From the NCBI GenBank assembly GCA_905182235.1, contig CAJJAM010000016.1, positions 1 to 64,000 of the forward strand: a stretch of DNA of 64,000 bases, read 5' to 3'. Numbering within the stretch: the first letter of the stretch is position 1; the number at the start of each line of letters is the position of its first letter. Positions 26,287-34,177 of the stretch are shown one piece after another. The DNA is from SAR86 cluster bacterium SAR86B (GTDB taxonomy: Bacteria; Pseudomonadota; Gammaproteobacteria; Magnimaribacterales; Magnimaribacteraceae). The position numbers were made by a program, and so were the translations under genes. The notes under the pieces were generated by a model. The model had not been told where the DNA came from, ran no database searches, and worked only from the letters and a program-made list of their open reading frames with translations.

Positions 26287-27230
26287 CCTTGATTCACTAT
26301 ATTTTCTACACAATCCATTAATTTTCTTGATACCTCAATATCACATAAACTCTTATATTCTCTAAAGCAAGTTGGGCTTGTAACATTAATTTCTGTTAAA
26401 TAATCTCCAATTACATCGAGACCTACCAGAACCAAGCCAAGCTCTTTTAATTTTGGTCCTACTTGAGAACAAATCCACAAGTCTCGCTCTGTCAAAGATT
26501 TTGCAATTGCAGTTGCTCCAGCGGCCAGATTTCCTCTCAACTCACCTTTTGCAGGGACTCTTGCAATAGCAGCACCCATTGGTTCTCCATTGATCATCAA
26601 TATCCTCTTATCTCCTTCCACAATCTCTGGTATATACCTCTGAATCATAACTTTACTCTTGTAAAAAGAGGTTATTGTTTCTAGCACTACTGCAATGTTG
26701 GGGTCATTCTCTCTTAACCTAAAAATAGAAGAACCACCCATACCATCAAGCGGCTTAATAACAGTATCTTTGTTTATTTGAATGAAATCTCTTAACAAGA
26801 ATTGGTCGCTGGCAACTAAAAATGGAGTACAACATTCAGGAAATTCAGTGGCAAAAACTTTTTCATTACAATCCCTTAAGCTTCTTGGTCTATTTATTAC
26901 ACTCACCCCATCTTTTTCTGCGGCTTCAAGAACATAGGTGTTGTAAATATAATCAGAATCAAAGGGCGGATCTTGCCTCATCATTATTACGTCTAAATTA
27001 GAAAGTTTCTTAGCTGAAATTTCCTCAAGATGAAACCACTTATCAGCATTATTAAATACCTTGATCTCATTCATTAAGGCATGAGACCCTTCTTCGTTTA
27101 TGTACAACGACGAGGGTTCAATGTAAAAGAGTTCATGTCCTCTCTCCTGAGCTTCAATCATAATGTCTAACGAGCTATCTTTTTTAAAATTGATAGCTTC
27201 AATCGGATCCATAACCACGCCAAATTTCAT
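26283..27230 (-). CDS. gshB: glutathione synthetase
   Basis: The 315-residue product matches GshB: N-terminal MKFGVVMDPIEAINFKKDSS, DVIMMRQDPPFDSDYIY, the ATP-grasp loop KPLDGMGGSSIFRL and the C-terminal GLDVIGDYLTEINVTSPT. It joins gamma-glutamylcysteine and glycine to make glutathione in the cytoplasm. Gene order rsmE-gshB-ruvX matches enterobacteria except that yqgE, normally between gshB and ruvX, is absent. Length equals the family norm. Confidence 0.97.
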   Translation of the reverse strand: MKFGVVMDPIEAINFKKDSSLDIMIEAQERGHELFYIEPSSLYINEEGSHALMNEIKVFNNADKWFHLEEISAKKLSNLDVIMMRQDPPFDSDYIYNTYVLEAAEKDGVSVINRPRSLRDCNEKVFATEFPECCTPFLVASDQFLLRDFIQINKDTVIKPLDGMGGSSIFRLRENDPNIAVVLETITSFYKSKVMIQRYIPEIVEGDKRILMINGEPMGAAIARVPAKGELRGNLAAGATAIAKSLTERDLWICSQVGPKLKELGLVLVGLDVIGDYLTEINVTSPTCFREYKSLCDIEVSRKLMDCVENIVNQG

Positions 27231-27267
27231 TTTTTAATTCCTAATCTATAAATCATTATAAGTCTTT

Positions 27268-27993
27268 TTAAAATTCCCCAGCTAATGTTCTTATTGTACT
27301 GAGAGCAGATATCACTGCTGTTTCTGCCCTTAAGATTCTGCTGCCCATTGAGACAGGAATGTAATCTTCTTTAATTAGGCTTTCTATCTCACTTGAAGAG
27401 AAATCACCTTCCGGGCCAATTGCCAATGTCACTGAATTTTTAAATTCTATATCAGATATTTTAACTTCTGCGCCAGGGTATAAAACAATTTTATGATCTG
27501 ACCGCAGTTCATCTGACCAGTCTCTAAGAGCAACAGGATTATTTATTTTAGGTAACCAATTTTGACCACATTGTTCACAAGCACCCTGAGCTATGACTTG
27601 CCATTTTTGTCTTTTTTTGTCGTAAGATTCTTTATTAAGCTTTGCAGTAGATCTTTCGGTTATTAAAGGTGTAATAAAATCTACACCTAACTCTGTGGCC
27701 TTTTGAATAGATAAGTTAAATGGGTCTGGTTTGATTAAGGCCTGCCCAAGATTGATTGATATTCCTTGCCGTGCAGAAAAAGATATTTTACCCACAATTA
27801 AAATGGTTACTTCGGAAGGTTTTATAGAAAGTATCTTTGCCAGGCATGAAGTGCCCTTTCCATCGAAGACCTCTATCTCGTCTCCTTCCTTCTTTCTTAA
27901 AACTCTCACTAAATGGTGAGCTGAACTAGCACCTAAAACTACAACAGCACCTGGGCTATAATCTTCATCAAGATAGTTTCGTGTTAAGTTCAT
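27268..27993 (-). CDS. rsmE: 16S rRNA m3U1498 methyltransferase RsmE
   Basis: The product has the N-terminal PUA-like part (SAHHLVRVLRKKEGDEIEVFDGKG) and the SPOUT methyltransferase core, with GQALIKPDPFNLSIQKATELG, the knot sequences TLAIGPEGDFSSSE and MGSRILRAETAVI. It methylates U1498 of 16S rRNA with S-adenosylmethionine. I use the ATG at 27993 (241 residues, MNLTRNYL) since family members start close to the first strand; ATG at 28017 would add eight residues. It leads the minus-strand run rsmE-gshB-ruvX-dnaG-rpoD. Confidence 0.95.
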   Translation of the reverse strand: MNLTRNYLDEDYSPGAVVVLGASSAHHLVRVLRKKEGDEIEVFDGKGTSCLAKILSIKPSEVTILIVGKISFSARQGISINLGQALIKPDPFNLSIQKATELGVDFITPLITERSTAKLNKESYDKKRQKWQVIAQGACEQCGQNWLPKINNPVALRDWSDELRSDHKIVLYPGAEVKISDIEFKNSVTLAIGPEGDFSSSEIESLIKEDYIPVSMGSRILRAETAVISALSTIRTLAGEF

Positions 27994-28047
27994 AAATGTA
28001 ATAAGTCTGAAGAACATATCTTACAACAAGAATCTTAATAGGAGATT

Positions 28048-28623
28048 ATGATGTCAAAAAATGATGAAATAAATATTTACTTAGTGCGTCACGGAGAGGC
28101 AGGAAAATCTTGGGATGAAGATCGTGACCCAGGATTAAGTGATAAAGGCAAAGAACAATCAAGAAAACTTGTATCGCGACTGAATGATGATTTTGCACTT
28201 TTAAATTTTAAAGCCATTTCTAGTCCGCTTGCGAGGGCACAAGAAACTGCCATACCACTCCAAGAGAAACATGGTTTTGATATTGAAATCTGTAAAACTT
28301 TTGCTGAAATACCATCTCCTGGCATAGAGATGTCACAAAGAAGTGCCTGGTTAAAAGAAATGTTCAAAGTAAAAGTTGGTGATCTGGAAAGTCCGCAACA
28401 AAAATGGAGAAGTTCTATTGTCCACTCAATCCAAGACCTACGGGAGGACACTATTATCTTCTCACACTTCATGGTTATTAACTGCGTGGTGGGTTGGATA
28501 AATAATTTTGATAATTTAGTTGGATTTTATCCTGATAATTGTTCCATTACTAAAATTCTTAACCACAATGGAAAATTAGAATTAACACAAGTAGGAAATG
28601 AATTATCAACCGTTGTCCAATAA
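28048..28623 (+). CDS. histidine phosphatase family protein, SixA-like
   Basis: The 191-residue product has the phosphohistidine motif LVRHGEAG (R14, H15), an early DPGLSDKGKEQSRKLV, SPLARAQETAIPL with the second Arg, and a late FSHFMVINCVVGW His. This is the phosphoglycerate-mutase-like branch; the HGEAG form resembles SixA, though the protein is longer than E. coli SixA (161). The AGGAG site is four bases from the ATG. Divergent from rsmE. The substrate, phosphoprotein or small molecule, is not clear. Confidence 0.82.
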   Translation: MMSKNDEINIYLVRHGEAGKSWDEDRDPGLSDKGKEQSRKLVSRLNDDFALLNFKAISSPLARAQETAIPLQEKHGFDIEICKTFAEIPSPGIEMSQRSAWLKEMFKVKVGDLESPQQKWRSSIVHSIQDLREDTIIFSHFMVINCVVGWINNFDNLVGFYPDNCSITKILNHNGKLELTQVGNELSTVVQ

Positions 28624-28658
28624 CCTAAAAAATAAATAGGCAATTAACCGGAATTCTC

Positions 28659-28686
28659 TTGAAAGAATTCTTAGGATAAGTATTAT
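28659..28686 (+). promoter_or_regulatory. predicted sigma70 promoter for fis-purH-purD-coq7
   Basis: TTGAAA (28659-28664), a 16-base spacer and TATTAT (28681-28686) lie 44 bases before the fis ATG. A small inverted repeat, GAATTCT (28651-28657)/AGAATTC (28664-28670), overlaps the -35 and could be an operator or the end of the upstream gene's transcript. Confidence 0.5.
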
Positions 28687-28730
28687 TCACAACTCTAAAA
28701 CAAATTTTCATCTGACTAAAAATTAAACAC

Positions 28731-28994
28731 ATGGCAAAGAAAGACATCAAAAAATTTAACGGCGAAGGAAGGCAGTTAAGTTCTCAAGTCTCAAAAAGCA
28801 TGCGTAAATATTTTAAAGAACTTGAAGGTGAAAAAGCCAAAGATCTCTACAGCATGGTCTTAAAGGAAGTTGAACTTCCACTACTTCAGATTGTTATGGA
28901 ACAATGTAAGGACAACCAAACCCAAGCAAGTCAAATATTAGGGCTTAACAGAGGTACTCTTCGGAATAAGCTTAAAGAATATAAATTACTATAA
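28731..28994 (+). CDS. fis: DNA-binding protein Fis
   Basis: The 87-residue product has the Fis/NtrC-type helix-turn-helix at the C-terminus: LLQIVMEQCKDNQTQASQIL followed by GLNRGTLRNKLKEY. The N-terminal half carries the dimerisation helix (LYSMVLKEVELPL). It bends DNA and regulates growth-linked genes. It is 13 bases before purH; fis-purH-purD order is seen in several gammaproteobacteria, usually after dusB, which is missing here. Confidence 0.93.
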   Translation: MAKKDIKKFNGEGRQLSSQVSKSMRKYFKELEGEKAKDLYSMVLKEVELPLLQIVMEQCKDNQTQASQILGLNRGTLRNKLKEYKLL

Positions 28995-29007
28995 ATATTT
29001 ATAATTA

Positions 29008-30579
29008 ATGGCACCAACAGCCAATCCCAAAATTAAAAGAGCATTGATAAGCGTTTCTAACAAGGAAGGTCTTGTAGAGCTTGGCACAAAACTCGTTAAT
29101 GATTTTGGAATTGAAATAATCTCAACCGGCGGAACTCTAAAAACTCTCCTTGAAGGAGAAGTTCAAGCAACAGATATTACCGACTTTACGGGATTCCCTG
29201 AAATGATGGATGGTAGAGTAAAAACACTTCACCCAAAAGTACACGGGGGCATCCTTGCAAGGAGAGAACTGGATCAAGTGGTAATGAATGATAATGGTAT
29301 AAAGGGTATTGATCTTGTCGTTGTTAACCTTTACCCGTTTGTAGAAACCATTTCAAAACCCGAAACAACTCTGGAAGAGGCAATAGAAAACATAGATATA
29401 GGCGGTCCCAGCATGCTTAGATCGGCTGCTAAAAATAATAAATATGTTGGTGTTGTGGTAGATCCGGAAGATTACAACCAATTGTTAAAAGAAATGCAGG
29501 AAACCGAAGGGTCTCTGACTCAAAAAACAAGAAGCATCTTCGCTACTAAAGCCTTCACTCATACCGCGGCTTACGACACTGCTATTTCCGGTTACTTATC
29601 TTCAATCCATGAAGAAGATTTTCCAGAAAAAATATTTTCAAAGTATCAGCTGAAGGAGGTCTTGCGTTACGGAGAAAACCCTCATCAAAAAGCTGCTTTC
29701 TATAGCGATCTTAGTGATAGCAAGATAAGCGGAGTTTCCAACTCCTCTCAACTTCAAGGTAAGCAACTTTCTTATAACAATATAGCTGATACTGATGCTG
29801 CTTATGAATGCGTGAAAGCTTTTGATGAACCTGCATGCGTAATAGTTAAACATGCAAATCCTTGTGGAATAGCTGCGGATAAAAATATCACTGTGGCTTA
29901 TGAAAAAGCTTTTGCTTCCGATTCTACGTCCGCATTTGGAGGTATTATTGCCTTAAATAGGAAACTGGAAGAAGAAACTGCAGAAAGGATCATTAATAAT
30001 CAATTTGTAGAAGTTATTATTGTACCGGGCATAAGTGAAGCTGCTCTTGCAATAACTAAGACTAAAGAGAACGTTAGAGTTCTTGATGCCAAAGAACTTG
30101 GATCTCCAGCTAAAGGATATAAGTATTTAAGTGTTACGGATGGTTTATTAATCCAAGAAACAGATAATCAGATAATTACAAGGGCAGATCTGACTGTGGT
30201 GTCAAAAAGACAGCCCTCGAACTTGGAAATTGAAAACTGCCTTTTTGCATGGAAAGTTTGTAAATTTGTTAAGTCCAATGCAATAGTTTATACGAGAGAT
30301 AATCAAACTATTGGCATAGGGGCAGGACAAATGAGTAGAATTGACAGCGCCAAAATTGCTGCCTCTAAGGCTATAGAAAGGGGGTTTGAAACATCAGGCT
30401 GTTCCATGGCATCTGATGCTTTTTTTCCTTTTAGAGATGGCATAGATGCAGCTGCCGAAATAGGTATCACTTCAGTAATACAACCTGGCGGTTCAATGAG
30501 GGACGAAGAAGTTATTCAAGCTGCAGATGAAGCAGATATGGTTATGCTTTTTACAGGGGTAAGGCATTTCCGCCATTAG
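29008..30579 (+). CDS. purH: bifunctional AICAR transformylase/IMP cyclohydrolase
   Basis: The 523-residue product has the IMP cyclohydrolase domain (IKRALISVSNKEG, ISTGGTLKTL, MDGRVKTLHPKVHGGIL) and the AICAR formyltransferase domain (LRYGENPHQKAAFY, KHANPCGIA, DSTSAFGGIIALN, SDAFFPFRDGID). It carries out the last two steps of IMP synthesis. It is followed by purD after 2 bases. Full length. Confidence 0.98.
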   Translation: MAPTANPKIKRALISVSNKEGLVELGTKLVNDFGIEIISTGGTLKTLLEGEVQATDITDFTGFPEMMDGRVKTLHPKVHGGILARRELDQVVMNDNGIKGIDLVVVNLYPFVETISKPETTLEEAIENIDIGGPSMLRSAAKNNKYVGVVVDPEDYNQLLKEMQETEGSLTQKTRSIFATKAFTHTAAYDTAISGYLSSIHEEDFPEKIFSKYQLKEVLRYGENPHQKAAFYSDLSDSKISGVSNSSQLQGKQLSYNNIADTDAAYECVKAFDEPACVIVKHANPCGIAADKNITVAYEKAFASDSTSAFGGIIALNRKLEEETAERIINNQFVEVIIVPGISEAALAITKTKENVRVLDAKELGSPAKGYKYLSVTDGLLIQETDNQIITRADLTVVSKRQPSNLEIENCLFAWKVCKFVKSNAIVYTRDNQTIGIGAGQMSRIDSAKIAASKAIERGFETSGCSMASDAFFPFRDGIDAAAEIGITSVIQPGGSMRDEEVIQAADEADMVMLFTGVRHFRH

Positions 30580-30581
30580 AA

Positions 30582-31862
30582 ATGAAAGTTCTCATAGTCG
30601 GAAGTGGCGGTAGAGAACATGCCCTTGCCTGGAAAGCTTCCCAAAGCCAAACAGTAACTCAAATATTTGTTGCTCCTGGGAATGGAGGAACAAAACAAGA
30701 ACCAAAGGTTACCAACGTATCCATCCCTTCAAACAATGTTGATGAACTTGCAGAATTTGCGATGGAAAACAATATTGATATAACGATCGTAGGTCCTGAA
30801 GACCCTCTAGTTTTAGGAATAACTGATAAATTTAAATCTTTAGGTCTAAATTGTTTTGGTCCTTCTATGGGCGCAGCACAACTCGAAGGCTCTAAAGAAT
30901 TCATGAAAGATTTCTTAATGAGACACAACATACCAACTGCGGCCTTTCAAAGCTTTACGAATGCAGAATCCGCGATAGCTCACATAAAGAGTATCGGTTG
31001 CCCTTTAGTCATAAAAGCTGATGGCCTGGCAGCTGGAAAAGGCGTGACAGTTGCTCTTGAAGAAAAGGAAGCCATAAGGGCTGTCCAAGAGTGTCTTACA
31101 GATAATATTTTTGGAAGGGCAGGGAAAAAATTAATCGTTGAGGAATTTTTAGAAGGAGAAGAAGCAAGTTTTATTGTCATGACTGACGGAGAGGTCGTTG
31201 TTCCTTTTGCATCATCACAAGATCATAAAGCTAGAGATAATAATGACTTGGGTCCTAATACCGGAGGCATGGGAGCCTACTCACCAGCCCCTGTGGTTAC
31301 AGAAGATATTCATAATAAGATTATGAATGAAGTAATTATTCCCACTATCAAAGGAATGAAAAATGAAGGTTTGAACTACTGTGGTTTTTTGTATGCAGGC
31401 GTGATGATTGATTCTAAAAATAATCTTAAAGTATTAGAATTTAACTGCAGATTAGGAGACCCAGAAACACAACCCATCATGATGAGATTAAATTCTGATA
31501 TAGCAAACCTCTGCCTGGAAGCAACTACCGGAGCTCTAAAAGAACAATCGTTAGAATGGAAAGAAGAAACTTCTCTTGGTGTAGTAATGGCATCAGGAGG
31601 TTACCCAGGAGATTATATAATAGGTAAAGAAATTCTTAATTTACCCATCGAAACAAAAAGAATAAAAGTCTTTCATGCTGGGACGTCCTTCAAAGAAGGT
31701 AAAACATTCACTTCAGGTGGGAGAGTTTTGTGCGTCACTGCATTGGGTACTAGCGCTACCGAAGCAAAAGAAGAAGCCTATAAAGCAGTAAATTGTATAA
31801 AATGGGAAAATTGTTTTTACAGATCTGACATAGGATATAGGGCAGTAGAAAGAGAGAAATGA
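30582..31862 (+). CDS. purD: phosphoribosylamine-glycine ligase (GAR synthetase)
   Basis: The 426-residue product has the GAR synthetase signatures: MKVLIVGSGGREHALAW, VGPEDPLVLGI, the ATP-grasp segment LVIKADGLAAGKGVTVA, DHKARDNNDLGPNTGGMGAY and EFNCRLGDPETQ. It joins phosphoribosylamine and glycine in purine synthesis. The stop overlaps the coq7 start (ATGA). Confidence 0.98.
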   Translation: MKVLIVGSGGREHALAWKASQSQTVTQIFVAPGNGGTKQEPKVTNVSIPSNNVDELAEFAMENNIDITIVGPEDPLVLGITDKFKSLGLNCFGPSMGAAQLEGSKEFMKDFLMRHNIPTAAFQSFTNAESAIAHIKSIGCPLVIKADGLAAGKGVTVALEEKEAIRAVQECLTDNIFGRAGKKLIVEEFLEGEEASFIVMTDGEVVVPFASSQDHKARDNNDLGPNTGGMGAYSPAPVVTEDIHNKIMNEVIIPTIKGMKNEGLNYCGFLYAGVMIDSKNNLKVLEFNCRLGDPETQPIMMRLNSDIANLCLEATTGALKEQSLEWKEETSLGVVMASGGYPGDYIIGKEILNLPIETKRIKVFHAGTSFKEGKTFTSGGRVLCVTALGTSATEAKEEAYKAVNCIKWENCFYRSDIGYRAVEREK

Positions 31863-32491
31863 ATAATATTATAGACATATTAATAGATGAAATTGATAAA
31901 GGGCTCAAGTATTCAACCCAAAATTATCAATTAAACAAAAGAGATTATCCGGCAAAAGATATTGAGGACTCAAATCTAACGGAACTAGAGAAGCATCATT
32001 CAGCTGGGTTGATGCGCGTTAATCATGCGGGTGAAGTTTGTGCCCAAGCCCTTTATAGGGGTCAAGCATTAACAGCCCAATTAAACGGTGTTAAAGAGAA
32101 AATGAACGAAGCTGCTTCGGAAGAGTTAGATCATCTTGCTTGGTGTAACAAGCGACTAGAAGAGCTTGATCAGAAACCAAGTGTTCTTAATCCTCTCTGG
32201 TATGGAATGTCCTTCGCCCTTGGTGCTGTGGCAGGTTTGGCTGGTGATAAGTGGAGCCTTGGCTTCGTTGAAGAAACTGAAGAGCAGGTTGTAAAACATC
32301 TAGATGGGCACATGCAAAACGTTTCTTCAAATGATAATAAAACTAAAGCCATCATGAAACAAATGCGTGAAGATGAAGAAGCTCATGCTTTAGCTGCGCA
32401 GGAAGCTGGAGCTGCAGAGCTTCCAGCGGAAATAAAAGAGGTTATGTCAACAGTTGCAAAGATCATGACTTCAACAAGTTACCAAATTTAA
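31859..32491 (+). CDS. coq7: demethoxyubiquinone hydroxylase Coq7
   Basis: The 210-residue product is a di-iron carboxylate protein with ligand motifs NHAGEVCAQALYRGQ, SEELDHLAWC, ETEEQVVKHLDGHM and REDEEAHALAA. It performs the C6 hydroxylation (next-to-last step) of ubiquinone synthesis at the inner membrane. Gammaproteobacteria use either this or UbiF; a Coq7-type enzyme is typical of Pseudomonas-like lineages. It is translationally coupled to purD, an unusual partner. Confidence 0.96.
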   Translation: MNNIIDILIDEIDKGLKYSTQNYQLNKRDYPAKDIEDSNLTELEKHHSAGLMRVNHAGEVCAQALYRGQALTAQLNGVKEKMNEAASEELDHLAWCNKRLEELDQKPSVLNPLWYGMSFALGAVAGLAGDKWSLGFVEETEEQVVKHLDGHMQNVSSNDNKTKAIMKQMREDEEAHALAAQEAGAAELPAEIKEVMSTVAKIMTSTSYQI

Positions 32492-32517
32492 AAAGTTATT
32501 TAATAAAAAATTATTAG

Positions 32518-32545
32518 TTGCGAATTAAAACAACTTCAGTATAGT
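32518..32545 (+). promoter_or_regulatory. predicted promoter of first RRM gene with GC-rich discriminator
   Basis: TTGCGA (32518-32523), a 16-base spacer and TATAGT (32540-32545) are followed by GGCGCGCG. Downstream, GTAAC/GTTAC forms a short hairpin and the motif GTTACATAG occurs at 32563-32571. The same nonamer precedes the second RRM gene. Confidence 0.55.
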
Positions 32546-32592
32546 GGCGCGCGTAACAGTTGGTTACATAGTTAATTAGGAATAAATAGATA

Positions 32593-32838
32593 ATGAATCT
32601 TTACGTTGGAAATCTTCCCTGGGGTATCTCAGAAGAAGAACTTGAATCTCATTTTGCTCAGCACGGAAGTGTTAAAGCAGTCAGAATAATTACTGAAGGT
32701 GATTCAGGTCGATCTAAAGGTTTTGGATTTGTTGAAATGGAATCAGGCGAAGCCGGTCAGGCTGCAATTGATAACCTTGACGGCAAAGATTTTGGTGGAA
32801 GGGACTTAAAAGTCAACGAAGCTAAACCTAGAGATTAA
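32593..32838 (+). CDS. single-RRM RNA-binding protein (first of tandem pair)
   Basis: The 81-residue product is one RNA-recognition motif: RNP2 LYVGNLPW (3-10) and RNP1 SKGFGFVEM, with the aromatic residues for base stacking. Bacterial single-RRM proteins of this type are often cold-inducible RNA chaperones or regulators. It has its own promoter and is followed 128 bases later by a close paralogue, so an ancient tandem duplication is likely. The RNA target is unknown. Confidence 0.93.
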   Translation: MNLYVGNLPWGISEEELESHFAQHGSVKAVRIITEGDSGRSKGFGFVEMESGEAGQAAIDNLDGKDFGGRDLKVNEAKPRD

Positions 32839-32946
32839 TCTCCCTTATAGATACCCTGTCTTACCTTTCTGCTCTTTATTGAAATAATTTACAACAAACG
32901 AGCTATCAACTTTCAATTAAATGTTACGCATTAACCCTTTATTTTA

Positions 32947-32955
32947 GTTACATAG
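32947..32955 (+). promoter_or_regulatory. GTTACATAG motif shared by both RRM leaders
   Basis: The nonamer GTTACATAG lies 11 bases before the ATG of the second RRM gene and, at 32563-32571, 21 bases before the first. It could be an autoregulatory RNA site, a leftover from duplication of the leader, or chance. Outside it the two leaders look different. Confidence 0.35.
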
Positions 32956-32966
32956 GAAAAAATATA

Positions 32967-33212
32967 ATGAATTTATATGTTGGAAACTTACCGTGGACCT
33001 GTTCAGAAGAAGAAATTGAAGCATTATTTGCTCAGTACGGAGACGTCAAAACAGTTAGAATCATCACCGATCGCGATTCAGGTCGCTCAAAAGGTTTTGG
33101 TTTTGTTGAAATGACAGATTCAAATGGCGGCACTGCTGCTATTGAAGCTCTTGACGGAAATGATTTTTCTGGAAGAGACCTTAGAGTCAACGAAGCAAAA
33201 GAAAGAAGCTAG
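32967..33212 (+). CDS. single-RRM RNA-binding protein (second of tandem pair)
   Basis: The 81-residue product has RNP2 LYVGNLPW and RNP1 SKGFGFVEM and is clearly a paralogue of its upstream neighbour: both start MNLYVGNLPW and share RVNEAK- or KVNEAK-type ends. Differences cluster in the helices. A 128-base gap, without an obvious terminator, separates them. The downstream gap is filled with inverted repeats. The role is probably RNA chaperoning or post-transcriptional control. Confidence 0.93.
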   Translation: MNLYVGNLPWTCSEEEIEALFAQYGDVKTVRIITDRDSGRSKGFGFVEMTDSNGGTAAIEALDGNDFSGRDLRVNEAKERS

Positions 33213-33224
33213 TTAATTCTGTCT

Positions 33225-33247
33225 ATCAATGAACTGAGTTCATTGAT
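33225..33247 (+). terminator. perfect 10-bp hairpin after second RRM gene
   Basis: ATCAATGAAC and GTTCATTGAT pair perfectly around a TGA loop, 13 bases after the RRM stop. Only a short TTTC follows, so it could be a weak terminator or a 3' stabilising stem. Confidence 0.45.
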
Positions 33248-33260
33248 TTCTCATCGGATT

Positions 33261-33354
33261 TAATGGTCTTACCTTGTAAGGCCATTAATCTTGATGACCT
33301 AAAAGCCTACACAGGCTTACATTAATACTTAAAAAGAGTATTTTTAAAAATACT
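33261..33354. repeat. run of further inverted repeats between RRM2 and trpC
   Basis: Three more dyads follow: TAATGGTCTTA/TAAGGCCATTA (33261-33287, one wobble, CCTTG loop), AAGCCT/AGGCTT (33303-33318, ACAC loop) and the perfect palindrome AGTATTTTT/AAAAATACT (33337-33354). A small GCCT-GAA-AGGC stem lies just beyond, near 33364. The AT palindrome gives U-runs in both directions and could end both the RRM and trp transcripts. Confidence 0.45.
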
Positions 33355-33376
33355 GATTTCTTGCCTGAAAGGCTTG

Positions 33377-34177
33377 CTATGTTTTCTTCAATGAGAACAG
33401 GTTCTGCAATTCCTGCCCTGGATCTTTAGATCGCATAAAAGACTCACCAACCAGGAATGAACTAACGCCGCACTCTAGGACACGGCTGATATCCTCCTTT
33501 GTTCTAATACCGCTCTCTGAAATACATAAAATTTCATCTGGAATAAGATCTGATAGCCTTTCTGTAGTGTTTAAATCAACTTCAAAGCTGTTCAGGTTTC
33601 TATTATTAATTCCTATAAAATGCGGACTAATCTCTAGAGCTCTTTTTATTTCTTCCTCGTCATGAACCTCAACCAAAACATCCATTCCCAACTCAGAGGC
33701 TAGATCATAATACTCAGAAAGTTGTGAACTGGTTAAAGCGGCAACAATTAATAAAATACAATCAGCCCCTGATAACCTACTTTCATATATCTGGTAGTCA
33801 TCTACTATAAAATCTTTTCTTAAAAGGGGAATATTCACTGATGCCTTTATCGCTTCTAGGTGCGAAAGCGACCCCTTAAAAAATTCTTCATTGGTCAACA
33901 CACTCATGCAAGTAGCATTATTATCATAATAAGATTGTGCTATCTGTACTGGATCATAATTTTCACGGATAAGCCCTTGACTGGGAGATGCTTGCTTTGA
34001 TTCGGCAATAACTGAAACTAGACCGGCTCTTCTTCTTTTATTAATGCTATCAATGAAGCGGCTAGGTTCTTCTAGATCTTTAATCTTTGATTTAATTGTC
34101 AGATAAGGTTGTGCAATCTTATCTAATAGGACTTTCTCTTTTGAGGATTCTAATATCTTATCTAAATAAGAAATCAT
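33377..34177 (-). CDS. trpC: indole-3-glycerol phosphate synthase
   Basis: The 266-residue product has the IGPS pattern: SVIAESKQASPSQGLI, PLLRKDFIVDDYQIYESRLSGADCILLIVA, DVLVEVHDEEE, IGINNRNLNSFEVDLNTTERL and SESGIRTKEDI. It makes indole-3-glycerol phosphate. Unlike E. coli, no TrpF domain is fused. Its start overlaps the trpD stop by four bases; it is the last gene of a minus-strand run. Confidence 0.97.
   Translation of the reverse strand: MISYLDKILESSKEKVLLDKIAQPYLTIKSKIKDLEEPSRFIDSINKRRRAGLVSVIAESKQASPSQGLIRENYDPVQIAQSYYDNNATCMSVLTNEEFFKGSLSHLEAIKASVNIPLLRKDFIVDDYQIYESRLSGADCILLIVAALTSSQLSEYYDLASELGMDVLVEVHDEEEIKRALEISPHFIGINNRNLNSFEVDLNTTERLSDLIPDEILCISESGIRTKEDISRVLECGVSSFLVGESFMRSKDPGQELQNLFSLKKT

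Noticed and set aside
28089-28472. Minus-strand 127-codon frame inside the SixA-like gene
   Set aside because: Antisense shadow of the conserved phosphatase frame; no start context.
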